The notes beneath the pieces are model-generated. The model did no database searches. It was not told the origin of the DNA and saw only the letters and a list, made by a program, of their open reading frames with translations. The position numbers and the translations under genes are program-made. Shown piece by piece: positions 17,939-26,641 of a stretch of DNA of 64,000 nucleotides; the stretch's first letter is position 1, and every line of letters begins with the position of its first letter. Origin of the DNA: Cupriavidus oxalaticus (GTDB lineage Bacteria > Pseudomonadota > Gammaproteobacteria > Burkholderiales > Burkholderiaceae); NCBI RefSeq assembly GCF_016894385.1, contig NZ_CP069812.1:3667001-3731000 (forward strand), in the 5' to 3' direction.

Positions 17939-18817
17939 ATGAAACGCGTACTGCTTTTCCTGGCGACCAACATCGCCGTCATGATCGTCCTCAGCATCAC
18001 CGCCAGCGTGCTCGGCGTGAACCGGTTCCTGACCGCCAATGGCCTGAACCTGGGGATGTTGCTGGCCTTTGCGGCACTGATGGGCTTTGGCGGCGCGTTT
18101 ATCTCGCTGCTGATGTCCAAGACCATCGCCAAGTGGTCCACCGGCGCGCAGGTGATCACCCACCCGAGCACCAGCACCGAGCTGTGGCTGGTGCAGACGG
18201 TGGAAAAGCTGGCGCAGCGCGCCGGCCTGCCCATGCCCGAGGTGGCGATCTACGACGGCGAGCCCAACGCCTTCGCCACCGGCGCGACCAAGAACAGCTC
18301 GCTGGTGGCCGTGTCCACCGGTTTGCTGCAATCGATGTCGCACGAGGAAGTGGAGGCGGTGCTGGCACACGAGGTCGCGCACGTGGCCAACGGCGACATG
18401 GTCACGCTGACGCTGATCCAGGGCGTGGTCAACACCTTCGTGATCTTCCTGGCGCGCGTGGTCGGCTACTTCGTCGATTCGATGCTGCGCAAGAATGACG
18501 AGGAATCGAGCGGCCCCGGCATCGGCTACATGGTGACGGTGATCATCTGCGAGATCGTGTTCGGCGTGCTGGCCAGCATCATCGTGGCGTGGTTCTCGCG
18601 CCAGCGCGAATTCCGCGCCGATGCCGGCGCATCGGGCCTGATGGGATCGCCCACGCCGATGGTCTCGGCGTTGCGACGCCTGGGCGGGCTGGAGCCGGAC
18701 GGACTGCCGCAGAACATGCAGGCCATGGGCATCGCCGGCGGCAAGTCGTGGATGGCGTTGTTCTCCAGCCATCCGCCGATCGAGCAGCGCATTGCCGCGC
18801 TGCAGTCCGCGCGCTGA
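17939..18817 (+). CDS. htpX: Membrane metalloprotease HtpX
   Basis: Zinc-dependent inner-membrane protease that degrades misfolded membrane proteins together with FtsH; 292 residues, the usual length. Two N-terminal membrane spans (about 4-25 and 36-58) precede the catalytic domain with HEVAH at 144-148; a hydrophobic pair follows (about 158-175 and 195-215), and the third ligand Glu is in [12 protein letters not shown]. The ATG at 17939 fits known N-termini ([15 protein letters not shown]); the open frame upstream is not supported. A 6-bp GCTTGC/GCAAGC hairpin (18824-18838) separates it from the convergent arfB. Confidence 0.95.
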   Translation: MKRVLLFLATNIAVMIVLSITASVLGVNRFLTANGLNLGMLLAFAALMGFGGAFISLLMSKTIAKWSTGAQVITHPSTSTELWLVQTVEKLAQRAGLPMPEVAIYDGEPNAFATGATKNSSLVAVSTGLLQSMSHEEVEAVLAHEVAHVANGDMVTLTLIQGVVNTFVIFLARVVGYFVDSMLRKNDEESSGPGIGYMVTVIICEIVFGVLASIIVAWFSRQREFRADAGASGLMGSPTPMVSALRRLGGLEPDGLPQNMQAMGIAGGKSWMALFSSHPPIEQRIAALQSAR

Positions 18818-18841
18818 CCTGGGGCTTGCCTCGCAAGCGGG

Positions 18842-19246
18842 CTAGTCGAACACCCTGCCGCGCAGCGCCTTGACCTGGCTGCGCTGGCTCTTGCCTTCCA
18901 GCCTGCGCTGGCGCGATGCCAGCGTCGGACGCGTGGCCCGCCGCACGCGCGGTGGCGTGGCGACGCTGCGCACCAGCTCATGCAGGCGCCGCACCGCTTC
19001 GTCGCGGTTCTGCTCGAGGCTGCGGAATTGCTGCGCCTTGATCACCACCACGCCATCGCGCGTGATGCGGTGATCGTGCAAGGCCAGAAGACGTTCCTTA
19101 TGGTCAGGTGGCAGCGAGGAGGTCCGCACGTCGTAACGCAGGTGTACGGCGTTGGACACCTTGTTGATGTTCTGGCCGCCCGCGCCTTGCGCGCGGATCG
19201 CAGTGATCAGGTATTCGTGGTGGGGAATGACTAGCTCGTCGGCCAT
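18842..19246 (-). CDS. arfB: Alternative ribosome-rescue factor ArfB (YaeJ)
   Basis: 134-residue peptidyl-tRNA hydrolase that frees ribosomes stalled without a stop codon. The catalytic GGQ is in RAQGAGGQNINKVSNAVHLR (19-38), and the basic C-terminal tail (RRLEGKSQRSQVKALRGR) that enters the empty mRNA channel is present. ATG 19246 is chosen because the conserved protein starts MADELVIPHHEYLITAIRA; a longer in-frame frame has no support. It is distinguished from RF1/RF2 by its small size and lack of codon-recognition domain. Confidence 0.93.
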   Translation of the reverse strand: MADELVIPHHEYLITAIRAQGAGGQNINKVSNAVHLRYDVRTSSLPPDHKERLLALHDHRITRDGVVVIKAQQFRSLEQNRDEAVRRLHELVRSVATPPRVRRATRPTLASRQRRLEGKSQRSQVKALRGRVFD

Positions 19247-19280
19247 GGCTGCATCATAGCAAGCCGGGCGCCGGTCCGTG

Positions 19281-20114
19281 CTAGTGCCATGCATAGGCCA
19301 GTCCGATGCCATAGGTGACCTGGTTGCGCGTGCCGCGTTGCGTGACGATGGGACTGTCGGCCGCGTCGCCGGTCAGCCGCTGTGCGTAGATCATGGCGCC
19401 GCCATACCAGTGCTTGTCGAACTGGTAGATCATCGCCAGCCAGCCCGTAAACTGCTCCAGCCCGCCGCCGGGGCTGTAGGCGGGCAGGCCGCTGGCCGCC
19501 GAGTCTGCCGGCGTCACGCCGAAGTAGGTACGGTTGAAGCTGCCGCTGACCCAGGTCGCGCCGAGCCCCATCCCCGCATAGACGCGCCGGTGCAGCGGCA
19601 TCCAGAAAGTGCCGGTGGCGGTGACGCGGCTGCCGCCGTAAACGATGCCGCCATTGGTCATCACGTTGATGCCGCCGCGCAGCCGCCAGGGGACGCGGCC
19701 GGAGTTCAGGTATTCGTAGCCGATGTAGCCGCCCGCCTCCACCGTGGTGTCGATCTCGTGCAACTGCGCCACCACCGGATCGTCGACGTTATTGCGGCCC
19801 AGCCGCAGCCCCACCGCCGGCCCCCACTGGAAACCCGTCAGTTCGCCGAAATTGAACTGCGCATACGGCCCATACCACTCCAGCAGCCGCCCGCCCGGGG
19901 TCACGTAGCGCACGCCGGGCACCACGCCGATCATGCGGTCCTTGCCGCCGGCGAATTCGGTGGTGGAGCCGACGCCGAGGCCGACCATGTTTGGCAGCGA
20001 TCCTGGCAGGCTTACCGGCGCGGCCTCGGCCTGCGCGGCCACGGCCAGCGCAATGCCGGCTAGCGCGCCGCGTAGCCGGCGCAGTCGGCGCGGTCGGCTT
20101 GTCGAGATAACCAT
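19281..20114 (-). CDS. MipA/OmpV family outer-membrane protein
   Basis: 277 residues. An N-terminal signal region (RLRGALAGIALAVAAQAEA) is followed by a beta-barrel-like sequence with alternating aromatic strands and a C-terminal aromatic-rich strand ending YGIGLAYAWH. The motifs NMVGLGVGSTTEFAGGKDR near the start and YFGVTPADSAASGLPAYSPGGGL near residue 205 (core SAASGLPAYSPGGG) are characteristic of MipA/OmpV, a family including a scaffold for murein hydrolase MltA with synthase PBP1B. Its role here is not known. It starts 35 bp upstream of arfB on the same strand. Confidence 0.85.
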   Translation of the reverse strand: MVISTSRPRRLRRLRGALAGIALAVAAQAEAAPVSLPGSLPNMVGLGVGSTTEFAGGKDRMIGVVPGVRYVTPGGRLLEWYGPYAQFNFGELTGFQWGPAVGLRLGRNNVDDPVVAQLHEIDTTVEAGGYIGYEYLNSGRVPWRLRGGINVMTNGGIVYGGSRVTATGTFWMPLHRRVYAGMGLGATWVSGSFNRTYFGVTPADSAASGLPAYSPGGGLEQFTGWLAMIYQFDKHWYGGAMIYAQRLTGDAADSPIVTQRGTRNQVTYGIGLAYAWH

Positions 20115-20423
20115 GACAGGGCATTCGGAACAGGATGTGGTCGGGTGAATCTATCAGTACGGCCATGGCGCAAGGTGGCGCGACCGTCATGAAACTTTTC
20201 GTATGGGGAATTAAGTGCGTGTCGATACCCCTGCCAGCAGTGCCGATATCCTTACTTGATCGCCTCGATCATTTCCCGTTTGGCAATGAAACATAGACGT
20301 CCTTTGCCTTTTATTCCGGATGGCACATGATGAGTTCAGCTTTCGCTGAACTCCGCGCCGACGAACCCGATCGCGAATGCAGTAGGCTGCGTGCACGGAT
20401 TCAGGAACCCCCTGGAGTCACTC
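20115..20423. other. Divergent intergenic region between mipA-like gene and diguanylate cyclase
   Basis: About 310 bases, visibly more AT-rich than the surroundings. It must carry both divergent promoters, but no convincing -35/-10 pair was found. The only clear structure is the perfect hairpin at 20332-20353. Confidence 0.5.
20332..20353 (+). promoter_or_regulatory. Perfect 9-bp hairpin upstream of the diguanylate cyclase gene
   Basis: GAGTTCAGC (20332-20340) and GCTGAACTC (20345-20353) are exact inverted copies around TTTC. No T tract follows, so it is not a standard terminator. It lies 71 bp before the start codon and could be an operator or a leader-RNA hairpin. Confidence 0.5.
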
Positions 20424-22175
20424 ATGCGTCCCCGCCTTTCCGCACTGCTCGACCATCTCTGGGAGCAGGCAGTGCGCACGCCGCAACGCTTCGTGGTGCT
20501 GTCCTTTGCTGCCGCTGCCGTGCTGCTGCTGGTAATTTCCGCGCACGGGCTGGTGGTGCTGCGCGACCATGAAGTGCAGACCCTGCAGCAAACCCAGCAA
20601 CTGCAGGTGGCCGGCATCAGTTCGGTGCTCAACGTCGAGACCGAGCGGCTGCGCAGCGTGCGCAATTTCGCCCAGCACCTGATCCGCCTGCAGATGGGCC
20701 CGCACGCAGTCGAAGCCGACCCGCCGCTGCAAGCCGCCTACGCGCACCGCAACGATGACCTGTGGCAACTGCCTGCGCCAGAAGGCGATGCGGTGCTGCT
20801 TGGTGTCGGCCCCCGGATGCTGGAAGGCATGGACAGCTTTTACCGTCGCGATGAAGACCTGCTCCCCGGCCTGTACGTGGCACGCGGCATCAGCCATCTG
20901 CTGAGCGCCGAGCCGGTCAATCCGTTGGTCACGCGCAAGCTCATGTATGTCTCCAGCAACGGTTTCTTTGTCGCCTATCCGCCGGTGCCGCCTGCACGCA
21001 CAGCCGCCGTATTGCGTCGCGTCGACGATGCCGGCTTCCTGCGCGAGCACCTGCCGCACAACAACCCCGATCGCACCCTGCGCTGGCAGATGATGCCGGC
21101 CGGTGATGGCAGCGGCGACGTGTACCTGACAGTCAGCCTGCCGGTCTACCTGCACGCCCAGTTCCGCGGCGTGGCGATCTCAGGTATTTCGCAGCGCAGC
21201 CTGGATGCCTACCTGACCAACACCACGCGCAAGGGCGTGCGCAGCTTCCTGATCGATATCGACGGCCGCCTGGTCGGCGCCAGCACGCGCGACGTCAGGA
21301 GTGTCGAAAAATTTGCCGCGGCCGTGCCATCCGCCTCGGGCGAAGCCACGCCCCATGAGATGTTCCGTCGCGGCTCCGGCACGCTGCACCTGGCCGACGG
21401 CAGCCGCCTGATGTTCCAGCGCATCGGCAGCACCAACCTGATGCTGGTGGACTACTTCTCCGCCACGGACCTGCTGCTGCGCACCGCCTCGCACCTGAGC
21501 GTGGTGCTGGCGGCCAGCGCGCTGTCGCTGGCGGTGCTGCTGTGGGTCACGCTGCAGGGCTTCCGCAAGCTGTTCTCGCACTACCAGGCCCGCGGCGAAG
21601 CGTTGCGCGAACTGGCCGAGACCGACGCGCTGACCGGGCTGGCCAACCGCCGCGTGTTCGAGGCGCGTTTTGCCGTCGAGCACAGCCACAGCCTGCGCGA
21701 GAAGACGCCGATGTCGATGCTGATGATCGATATCGACCGCTTCAAGCGCATCAACGACAACTGGGGCCACGCCAGCGGCGACCGCGTGCTGAAGACGCTG
21801 GCCGACGTGATGCGCGCGACCGTGCGGGCCATCGACGTGCCGGCGCGCATCGGCGGCGAGGAATTCGCCGTGCTGCTGCCGCGTACCAGCATCGAGGAGG
21901 CGACCCAGACCGCCGAGCGGCTGCGCAAGATCCTGGGCCAGACAGTATGCGGGCCGGCCGCCGATGCGGCCGACATGGGCGATATCCGGTTCACGGTTTC
22001 CATCGGCGTATCGGATCTCGGCGCCGACGGCACCGACAACCTCGACACCATGCTGATGGTGGCGGACCGTCGTCTCTACGCCGCCAAGAATGCGGGCCGC
22101 AACCGGGTGGTCAGCGACGACCGCGTGCCGGAGCCGGCGGGCGACAGCGCGCCTGCTCCGGCGCCGACGGCCTGA
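20424..22175 (+). CDS. Membrane diguanylate cyclase (sensor-GGDEF)
   Basis: 583-residue enzyme predicted to make cyclic di-GMP from two GTP. A first membrane span (about 23-45) leads to a periplasmic sensor region of roughly 300 residues, probably Cache-like, then a second span (about 355-378) and a C-terminal GGDEF domain (about 415-570). The active site is GGEEF near 477-481, a functional variant, preceded by RAID exactly five residues before it, the RxxD inhibitory I-site. So the enzyme looks active and product-inhibited. No EAL domain is present. ATG 20424 is preferred over an upstream GTG because GGAG is seven bases before it. Ligand unknown. Confidence 0.9.
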   Translation: MRPRLSALLDHLWEQAVRTPQRFVVLSFAAAAVLLLVISAHGLVVLRDHEVQTLQQTQQLQVAGISSVLNVETERLRSVRNFAQHLIRLQMGPHAVEADPPLQAAYAHRNDDLWQLPAPEGDAVLLGVGPRMLEGMDSFYRRDEDLLPGLYVARGISHLLSAEPVNPLVTRKLMYVSSNGFFVAYPPVPPARTAAVLRRVDDAGFLREHLPHNNPDRTLRWQMMPAGDGSGDVYLTVSLPVYLHAQFRGVAISGISQRSLDAYLTNTTRKGVRSFLIDIDGRLVGASTRDVRSVEKFAAAVPSASGEATPHEMFRRGSGTLHLADGSRLMFQRIGSTNLMLVDYFSATDLLLRTASHLSVVLAASALSLAVLLWVTLQGFRKLFSHYQARGEALRELAETDALTGLANRRVFEARFAVEHSHSLREKTPMSMLMIDIDRFKRINDNWGHASGDRVLKTLADVMRATVRAIDVPARIGGEEFAVLLPRTSIEEATQTAERLRKILGQTVCGPAADAADMGDIRFTVSIGVSDLGADGTDNLDTMLMVADRRLYAAKNAGRNRVVSDDRVPEPAGDSAPAPAPTA

Positions 22176-22231
22176 GCGTCGCGGGAAAATGGCTGTGGTT
22201 CTTCGCGGAAAAGCGGGAATCCGGATGGGAT

Positions 22232-22307
22232 TGGCGCGCCCGGCTGGGATCGAACCAGCAACCCCTGCCTTCGGAGGGCAGTACTCTATCCATTGAGCTA
22301 CGGGCGC
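22232..22307 (-). tRNA. tRNA-Arg (anticodon CCG)
   Basis: The minus strand folds into a full cloverleaf: acceptor GCGCCCG with CGGGCGC, D-arm with AGCTCAATGGATAGAGT, anticodon arm CTGCC-CTCCGAA-GGCAG giving anticodon CCG (reads CGG), and T-arm GCTGG-TTCGATC-CCAGC. The discriminator is G and the CCA end is encoded (22232-22234). It stands alone between the diguanylate cyclase and cytochrome genes, both on the other strand. Confidence 0.97.
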
Positions 22308-22762
22308 ACAGAGACGGTTTTTCAACCGGTTTTGCGGGTACAGCGATTGCGGCGCGCGAATGCTGCCGCAGGAAAGTCGCATAGGATACCGCGTTTGCCC
22401 CGTGCCGTCCATGCGCGCTTCGCCGGGGTGGCCGTCAGACGTTTCGCAACCGCCGCTTTTGGCACTGGCGAAGGGTGGAATGGGGCTATAATCGCCAGCT
22501 ATTTGCGTCAAAGCGTGCTCCTCACGCAGTCGACCGGGATCAAGGCTTTGCGGCTTGGTTTCGGCGACAATCCGGGGCCCGGTCCGGGAGACAGTCCGAG
22601 GCGCGCAGATGGCGACGGACCCAAGTCAGGCAATGGCCGCAAGGCAGCCTGGGCGGACTTCTGTCGGGCCCCTTGCGGGCCAGGCAGTGGTCAGACAAGG
22701 GCCAGATAAAGCAAGCCGAGGGTGAGCGGCCAGAAGGTTTCCTGCAAAACTGAGAGTTCTGT
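22308..22762. other. Intergenic region with a probable promoter for the cytochrome gene
   Basis: About 455 bases without a gene. A perfect -10 hexamer TATAAT (22487-22492, plus strand, context GGGGCTATAATCG) lies 270 bp before the cytochrome c start; a -35 at good spacing is poor (TGGCGA with 15 bp). If used, the cytochrome mRNA would have an unusually long, GC-rich 5' leader. The tRNA promoter should lie in the left part, on the minus strand. Confidence 0.5.
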
Positions 22763-23656
22763 ATGAGCGACGTCCACAACGAACACCACGAACACGAGTC
22801 TCCCATCAAGACACCCAAGCAGCTGATCGCCGTGGTGGTCGCGGCTTTCCTGGTACCGATCATCGTGATCGCCCTGCTGGTCAACTTTGTGGGACACGGC
22901 TCGACTGAAAGTGCCGGCGCGGTCACCACTGCAGAAGCCGTCAATGACCGCATCAAGCCGGTCGCGTCGCTCGAAATCAAGGATCCCAACGCACCGCGCG
23001 TGTTCAAGACCGGCGAACAGGTCTACAAGGAAATCTGCGCGGCCTGCCACGCCACCGGTGCGGCGGGTGCGCCCAAGTACGGTACTGCCGGCGACTGGAC
23101 CGCACGAATCGGCCAGGGCTTCGACGGCCTGATGAAGTCGGTGGTGGCCGGCAAGGGCGCAATGCCGCCGCGCGCCGGCAGCACGCCTGACGACTACACC
23201 GATTACGAACTGGCCCGCGCCGTGGTCTACATGGCCGACGCCGGCGGCGCCAAGTTCCCCGAGCCGCCCGCGCCGGCTGCCCCGGCACCGGCCACCGCCG
23301 CGGCACCCGATGCCGCTGCCGCCCCGGCTGCTGCCGCTGCACCGGCACCGGCCGCGCCCCCTGCTGCTGCTCCGGCGGCTCCGGCAGCCGCTGCCGCGGC
23401 CCCGGCTGCTGCCTCTGCCGACGTCGGCAAGAAGGTCTATGACCAGGTCTGCGCCGCCTGCCACGCCGCCGGCGTGGCAGGCGCGCCCAAGTTTGGCGAC
23501 AAGGCCGCCTGGGCGCCGCGCCTGAAGGAAGGCATGGACACGGTCCACAACTATGCGCTGAAGGGCAAGGGCGTGATGCCGCCCAAGGGTGGCTACGCCG
23601 GTCCGGACGCCGACGTGATCGCCGCGTCGGACTACATGGCGAACGCTGCCAAGTAA
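22763..23656 (+). CDS. Di-haem cytochrome c, cytochrome c5 type, membrane-anchored
   Basis: 297 residues. A His/Glu-rich cytosolic start (MSDVHNEHHEHES) precedes one uncleaved membrane anchor (about 20-43). Two homologous class I haem domains follow, with CAACH at 92-96 and at 230-234 and candidate Met ligands in KGAMPPRAG and KGVMPPKGG. They are joined by an Ala/Pro linker (about 170-215) that acts as a flexible arm. Each domain resembles cytochrome c5. It is predicted to face the periplasm and to shuttle electrons, for example to a terminal oxidase; the partner is not encoded here. Confidence 0.88.
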   Translation: MSDVHNEHHEHESPIKTPKQLIAVVVAAFLVPIIVIALLVNFVGHGSTESAGAVTTAEAVNDRIKPVASLEIKDPNAPRVFKTGEQVYKEICAACHATGAAGAPKYGTAGDWTARIGQGFDGLMKSVVAGKGAMPPRAGSTPDDYTDYELARAVVYMADAGGAKFPEPPAPAAPAPATAAAPDAAAAPAAAAAPAPAAPPAAAPAAPAAAAAAPAAASADVGKKVYDQVCAACHAAGVAGAPKFGDKAAWAPRLKEGMDTVHNYALKGKGVMPPKGGYAGPDADVIAASDYMANAAK

Positions 23657-23679
23657 GACACGACTGCGCTGCAAGCAAC

Positions 23680-23716
23680 AACGCCCGCGAGATTTCGCGG
23701 GCGTTTTCATTTTTGC
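23680..23716 (+). terminator. Terminator after the cytochrome c gene
   Basis: AACGCCCGCG (23680-23689) and CGCGGGCGTT (23696-23705) form a perfect 10-bp stem followed by TTCATTTTT. It lies between the convergent cytochrome and hemN genes. Confidence 0.9.
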
Positions 23717-23726
23717 CTGGCGGCGA

Positions 23727-25223
23727 TTACACGACGCGCGAGTAACGCGCCCGCGGCACGATGCGGATCGGCTGTACGCCGTCGTTGGCGGCAGGAGTGG
23801 CGGCCTCGCCTTCCAGCCCGGCGACCGCGGCGCGGGCGGCATCGTCGCGCAGGTAGCGGTCGAACACCATCGCCACGCGCCGCACCAGCAGGCGTCCCAG
23901 CGGCGTGACCGTGATGCGGGCGGGCTCGACCTGCACCAGGCCGTCGGCTGCCAGGGTGGCAAGTTCGGCCAGTTCCGGCGCGAAGTCGGTGCCGAAATCG
24001 ATGCCATGGCGCCGCTCCAGCGCGGGAATATCCAGCACGCCGCTGCACATCAGCGCGCCGATCAGCTCGCGGCGCAGATGATCGTCGGCGGTCATCGCCA
24101 CCCCGCGCGCCAGCGGCAGGCGGCCCTGGTCGAGCGCGCCGTAGTACTCGTCCAGCGTGCGGGCATTCTGCACGTAGCGCCCCGCCACCGCGCCGATCGC
24201 TGAGATGCCGAGGCCAAGCTGGTCGTAGCCGGCGTGCGTGGAGTAGCCCTGGAAGTTGCGCTGCAGGCGGCCTTCGCGCTGCGCCACGGCGAGGTCGTCG
24301 TCGGGCAGCGCGAAGTGGTCCATGCCGATATAGACGTAGCCCTCGGCGGTCAGGCGTTCGATGGTGGAGACCAGGATGTCGAGCTTCTCGCCGGCCGGCG
24401 GCAGCGCGCTTTCGTCGATGCGGCGCTGCGGCTTGAACACATGCGGCAGGTGCGCGTAGCTGTAGACCGCAAGGCGGTCGGGCCGCAGCGCCAGCACCTG
24501 GTCGATGGTGCGGCCAAAGCGTGCGGCGGTCTGGTGCGGCAGGCCGTAGATCAGGTCGAGGCTGACCGAGCGGAAGCCGAGCCGGCGCGCGGCGTCGACC
24601 ACGCCACGGGTCTCTTCGTACGACTGGATCCGGTGGATGGCCTGCTGCACCTCGGGATCGAAATCCTGCACGCCCAGGCTGACGCGGTTGAAACCCAGCT
24701 CGGCCAGCAGCGCCATGCGGGTGTCATCGACGCGGCGAGGGTCGATCTCGATGGAATGCTCGCCATCGGGCGGCAGTTCGAAATGCTCGTGCAGCAGCGC
24801 CATCACGCGGCGCATTTCGTCGGGATCCAGGAAGGTCGGCGTGCCGCCGCCCCAGTGCGACTGGAGCACGCGCCGGCGTGTGCCGAGCTGCGCGGCCAGC
24901 AGCGCCATCTCGCGGCCCAGGTACGTGACGTAGCGGGCGCTGCGGCCGTGGTCGCGCGTGATGATCTTGTTGCAGCCGCAGTAGTAGCAGATGTTCTCGC
25001 AGAACGGGATATGCAGGTACAGCGACAACGGCGCGGGCGCATCGGCACGGCAGGCGGCCAGGGCGTCGTGGTACAGCGACAGGTCCGGGCCGTTCCTGAA
25101 ACGGTCGGCAGTCGGGTAGGAGGTGTAGCGCGGGCCGTTGCCGTCGATGCGGCCGGCGAGTGCGCGAAAGTCCGACAGCGCGCGGCGGTCGGGCGCAGGG
25201 GTAGTCATGGCAAGCGGATTCAT
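23727..25223 (-). CDS. hemN: Oxygen-independent coproporphyrinogen III dehydrogenase
   Basis: Radical-SAM enzyme that converts coproporphyrinogen III to protoporphyrinogen IX without oxygen, cytoplasmic, 498 residues. The 4Fe-4S/SAM motif is [10 protein letters not shown] with C75, C79, C82 and the extra C84 typical of true Hem[10 protein letters not shown] near the N-terminus is another HemN-specific block, which separates it from HemW. Other conserved elements are the [12 protein letters not shown] loop and [15 protein letters not shown] 25223 is taken; ATG 25208 is also possible and neither has a clear Shine-Dalgarno. An Fnr-type box upstream suggests induction at low oxygen. Confidence 0.95.
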   Translation of the reverse strand: MNPLAMTTPAPDRRALSDFRALAGRIDGNGPRYTSYPTADRFRNGPDLSLYHDALAACRADAPAPLSLYLHIPFCENICYYCGCNKIITRDHGRSARYVTYLGREMALLAAQLGTRRRVLQSHWGGGTPTFLDPDEMRRVMALLHEHFELPPDGEHSIEIDPRRVDDTRMALLAELGFNRVSLGVQDFDPEVQQAIHRIQSYEETRGVVDAARRLGFRSVSLDLIYGLPHQTAARFGRTIDQVLALRPDRLAVYSYAHLPHVFKPQRRIDESALPPAGEKLDILVSTIERLTAEGYVYIGMDHFALPDDDLAVAQREGRLQRNFQGYSTHAGYDQLGLGISAIGAVAGRYVQNARTLDEYYGALDQGRLPLARGVAMTADDHLRRELIGALMCSGVLDIPALERRHGIDFGTDFAPELAELATLAADGLVQVEPARITVTPLGRLLVRRVAMVFDRYLRDDAARAAVAGLEGEAATPAANDGVQPIRIVPRARYSRVV

Positions 25224-25253
25224 GGGGGCGCGGGGGAACGGTTTTGACAGCTC

Positions 25254-25295
25254 ATGCTAGGACCGCACGCCACCCATTGCGTTGATCGTCGTCAA
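25254..25295 (-). promoter_or_regulatory. Fnr/Anr-type box and -10 element of hemN
   Basis: TTGAC-GACG-ATCAA on the minus strand (25295 to 25282) matches the Fnr/Anr consensus TTGAT-N4-ATCAA with one mismatch. A TAGCAT -10 element follows at 25259-25254. With a start site near 25247 the box would be centred about 41.5 bp upstream, the standard place for Fnr activation. The box lies 59-72 bp before the hemN start codon. Confidence 0.7.
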
Positions 25296-25404
25296 GCGCA
25301 GCACCTGCACGGCACCGGCACGTGGGCGCTCCGCGTCACACGGCGGTCATACGTGGCGGATACGCTGCGCGCTGGCGCGGCTTGCGCCCCTTTCCTATTG
25401 CGCG

Positions 25405-26526
25405 ATGCCGATGCCGGACTCCCTGCCCCCGACCTCCCTGCCGTACCTACCGCTGCGCCGGCGCCTGCTGGCTGTCGGCGCGGCCGCGCTGGCGCTGCCC
25501 GGCGCACCGCTGCTGGCCCAGTCCCCGGCGCGCCGCACCGTGGTGGTCGGCCACCTGATCGACCGCAGCGGTGCGCAGGCCGACCTGGCCCGTGATTACC
25601 TGGCCGGCGCCAAGGTGCTGTTCGACGCGGCCAACGCCGCCGGTGGCCCGATACGCATCGTCCACGTGGTGCGTGATGCCGATCCCGATCCGCGCCGCGC
25701 GCTGGCGCAGGCGTTGGCGCTGGCCGACAGCGAGCACGCCGAACTGATTTTCGGCGCCGGCGACCGCATCCTGCCGGCGCTGGCGTCATCGGCCGAGCTG
25801 GCCCGGCGCGGCGTGCAGATCGTCGCGCCGCTGTCTGGCCTGGCGCTGGCGGAGGACAACGTCTGGTTCACCCGGGCCGACTACCAGGCCGAACTCGATG
25901 CCGCGGTGCGCCAGCTGCGCAGCTATGGCCTGAGCGCCATCGCGCTGGCGGTGGCGCCGGACTTCGCCACGCCGTCGCTGGCCCGGCTGGAGGCGCAGAC
26001 CGGCACGCGCGCGGTGCCGCTCGATCCCAAGGCCGATCCGGGTGCCGCCGCCGCGGCACGGCGCATCGCAGCGGCCCGCCCCGGCGCGGTGATCGTGGCG
26101 GGCGATACGCTGGCCTATGCCGGACTGGGCCGCGCGCTGGCGGCGCAGGGCTGGTATGGCTTCCTGGTCGGCCTGTCGTCGGTCAGTGCCACGGTCGCGC
26201 GCGAGATCCTGGGCCCCGGCTATGCCGGCGGCATGGTGCTGACCCAGGTTGCACCGGGTCCGCAGCAGGCCACGCTGCGCGTGGTCAGGGAACACGTGGC
26301 GCGCATGAAGCAATACCTGGATGAGCCACCGTCTTCGGCGACGCTGGCCGGTTATATCGGCGCCGCATGGCTGGCGCGGGCGCTGGCCGGCGCGCGCGCC
26401 AGCGGTGCCGCTGAGTTGCGCCGGGCGCTGCAGGCTCGTGTGGACGTGGGCGACTTTACCCTCGACTTCAGCCACGGCCAGCGCGGCTCGCAGTACGTCA
26501 CGCTGGCCGTGTCAGGCGCGCGGTAG
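25405..26526 (+). CDS. Periplasmic binding protein-like protein (LivK/type 1 fold)
   Basis: 373 residues with a signal region (RRRLLAVGAAALALPGAPLLAQS) and a type 1 periplasmic-binding fold related to amino-acid or amide receptors: VVVGHLIDRSGAQADLARDYLAGAKVLFDAANAAGG (core GHLIDRSGAQADLARDY), VQIVAPLSG and GAVIVAGDTLAYAGLGRAL. No permease or ATPase genes adjoin it, so it is an orphan receptor or a sensory protein. ATG 25405 or 25411 can start it; the upstream open frame is arginine-rich and unlikely to be translated. Ligand unknown. Confidence 0.75.
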   Translation: MPMPDSLPPTSLPYLPLRRRLLAVGAAALALPGAPLLAQSPARRTVVVGHLIDRSGAQADLARDYLAGAKVLFDAANAAGGPIRIVHVVRDADPDPRRALAQALALADSEHAELIFGAGDRILPALASSAELARRGVQIVAPLSGLALAEDNVWFTRADYQAELDAAVRQLRSYGLSAIALAVAPDFATPSLARLEAQTGTRAVPLDPKADPGAAAAARRIAAARPGAVIVAGDTLAYAGLGRALAAQGWYGFLVGLSSVSATVAREILGPGYAGGMVLTQVAPGPQQATLRVVREHVARMKQYLDEPPSSATLAGYIGAAWLARALAGARASGAAELRRALQARVDVGDFTLDFSHGQRGSQYVTLAVSGAR

Positions 26527-26641
26527 CGACAGGCGCGCGCAGGCCGCCGTCGGGACGGTTGGACAAAACCAGCTCGCCGCCATAGCGCCGCGCGCGGTCT
26601 TGTCTGCCTGGCAGGGTTTTGTATCGGGACTGTACTGCATC

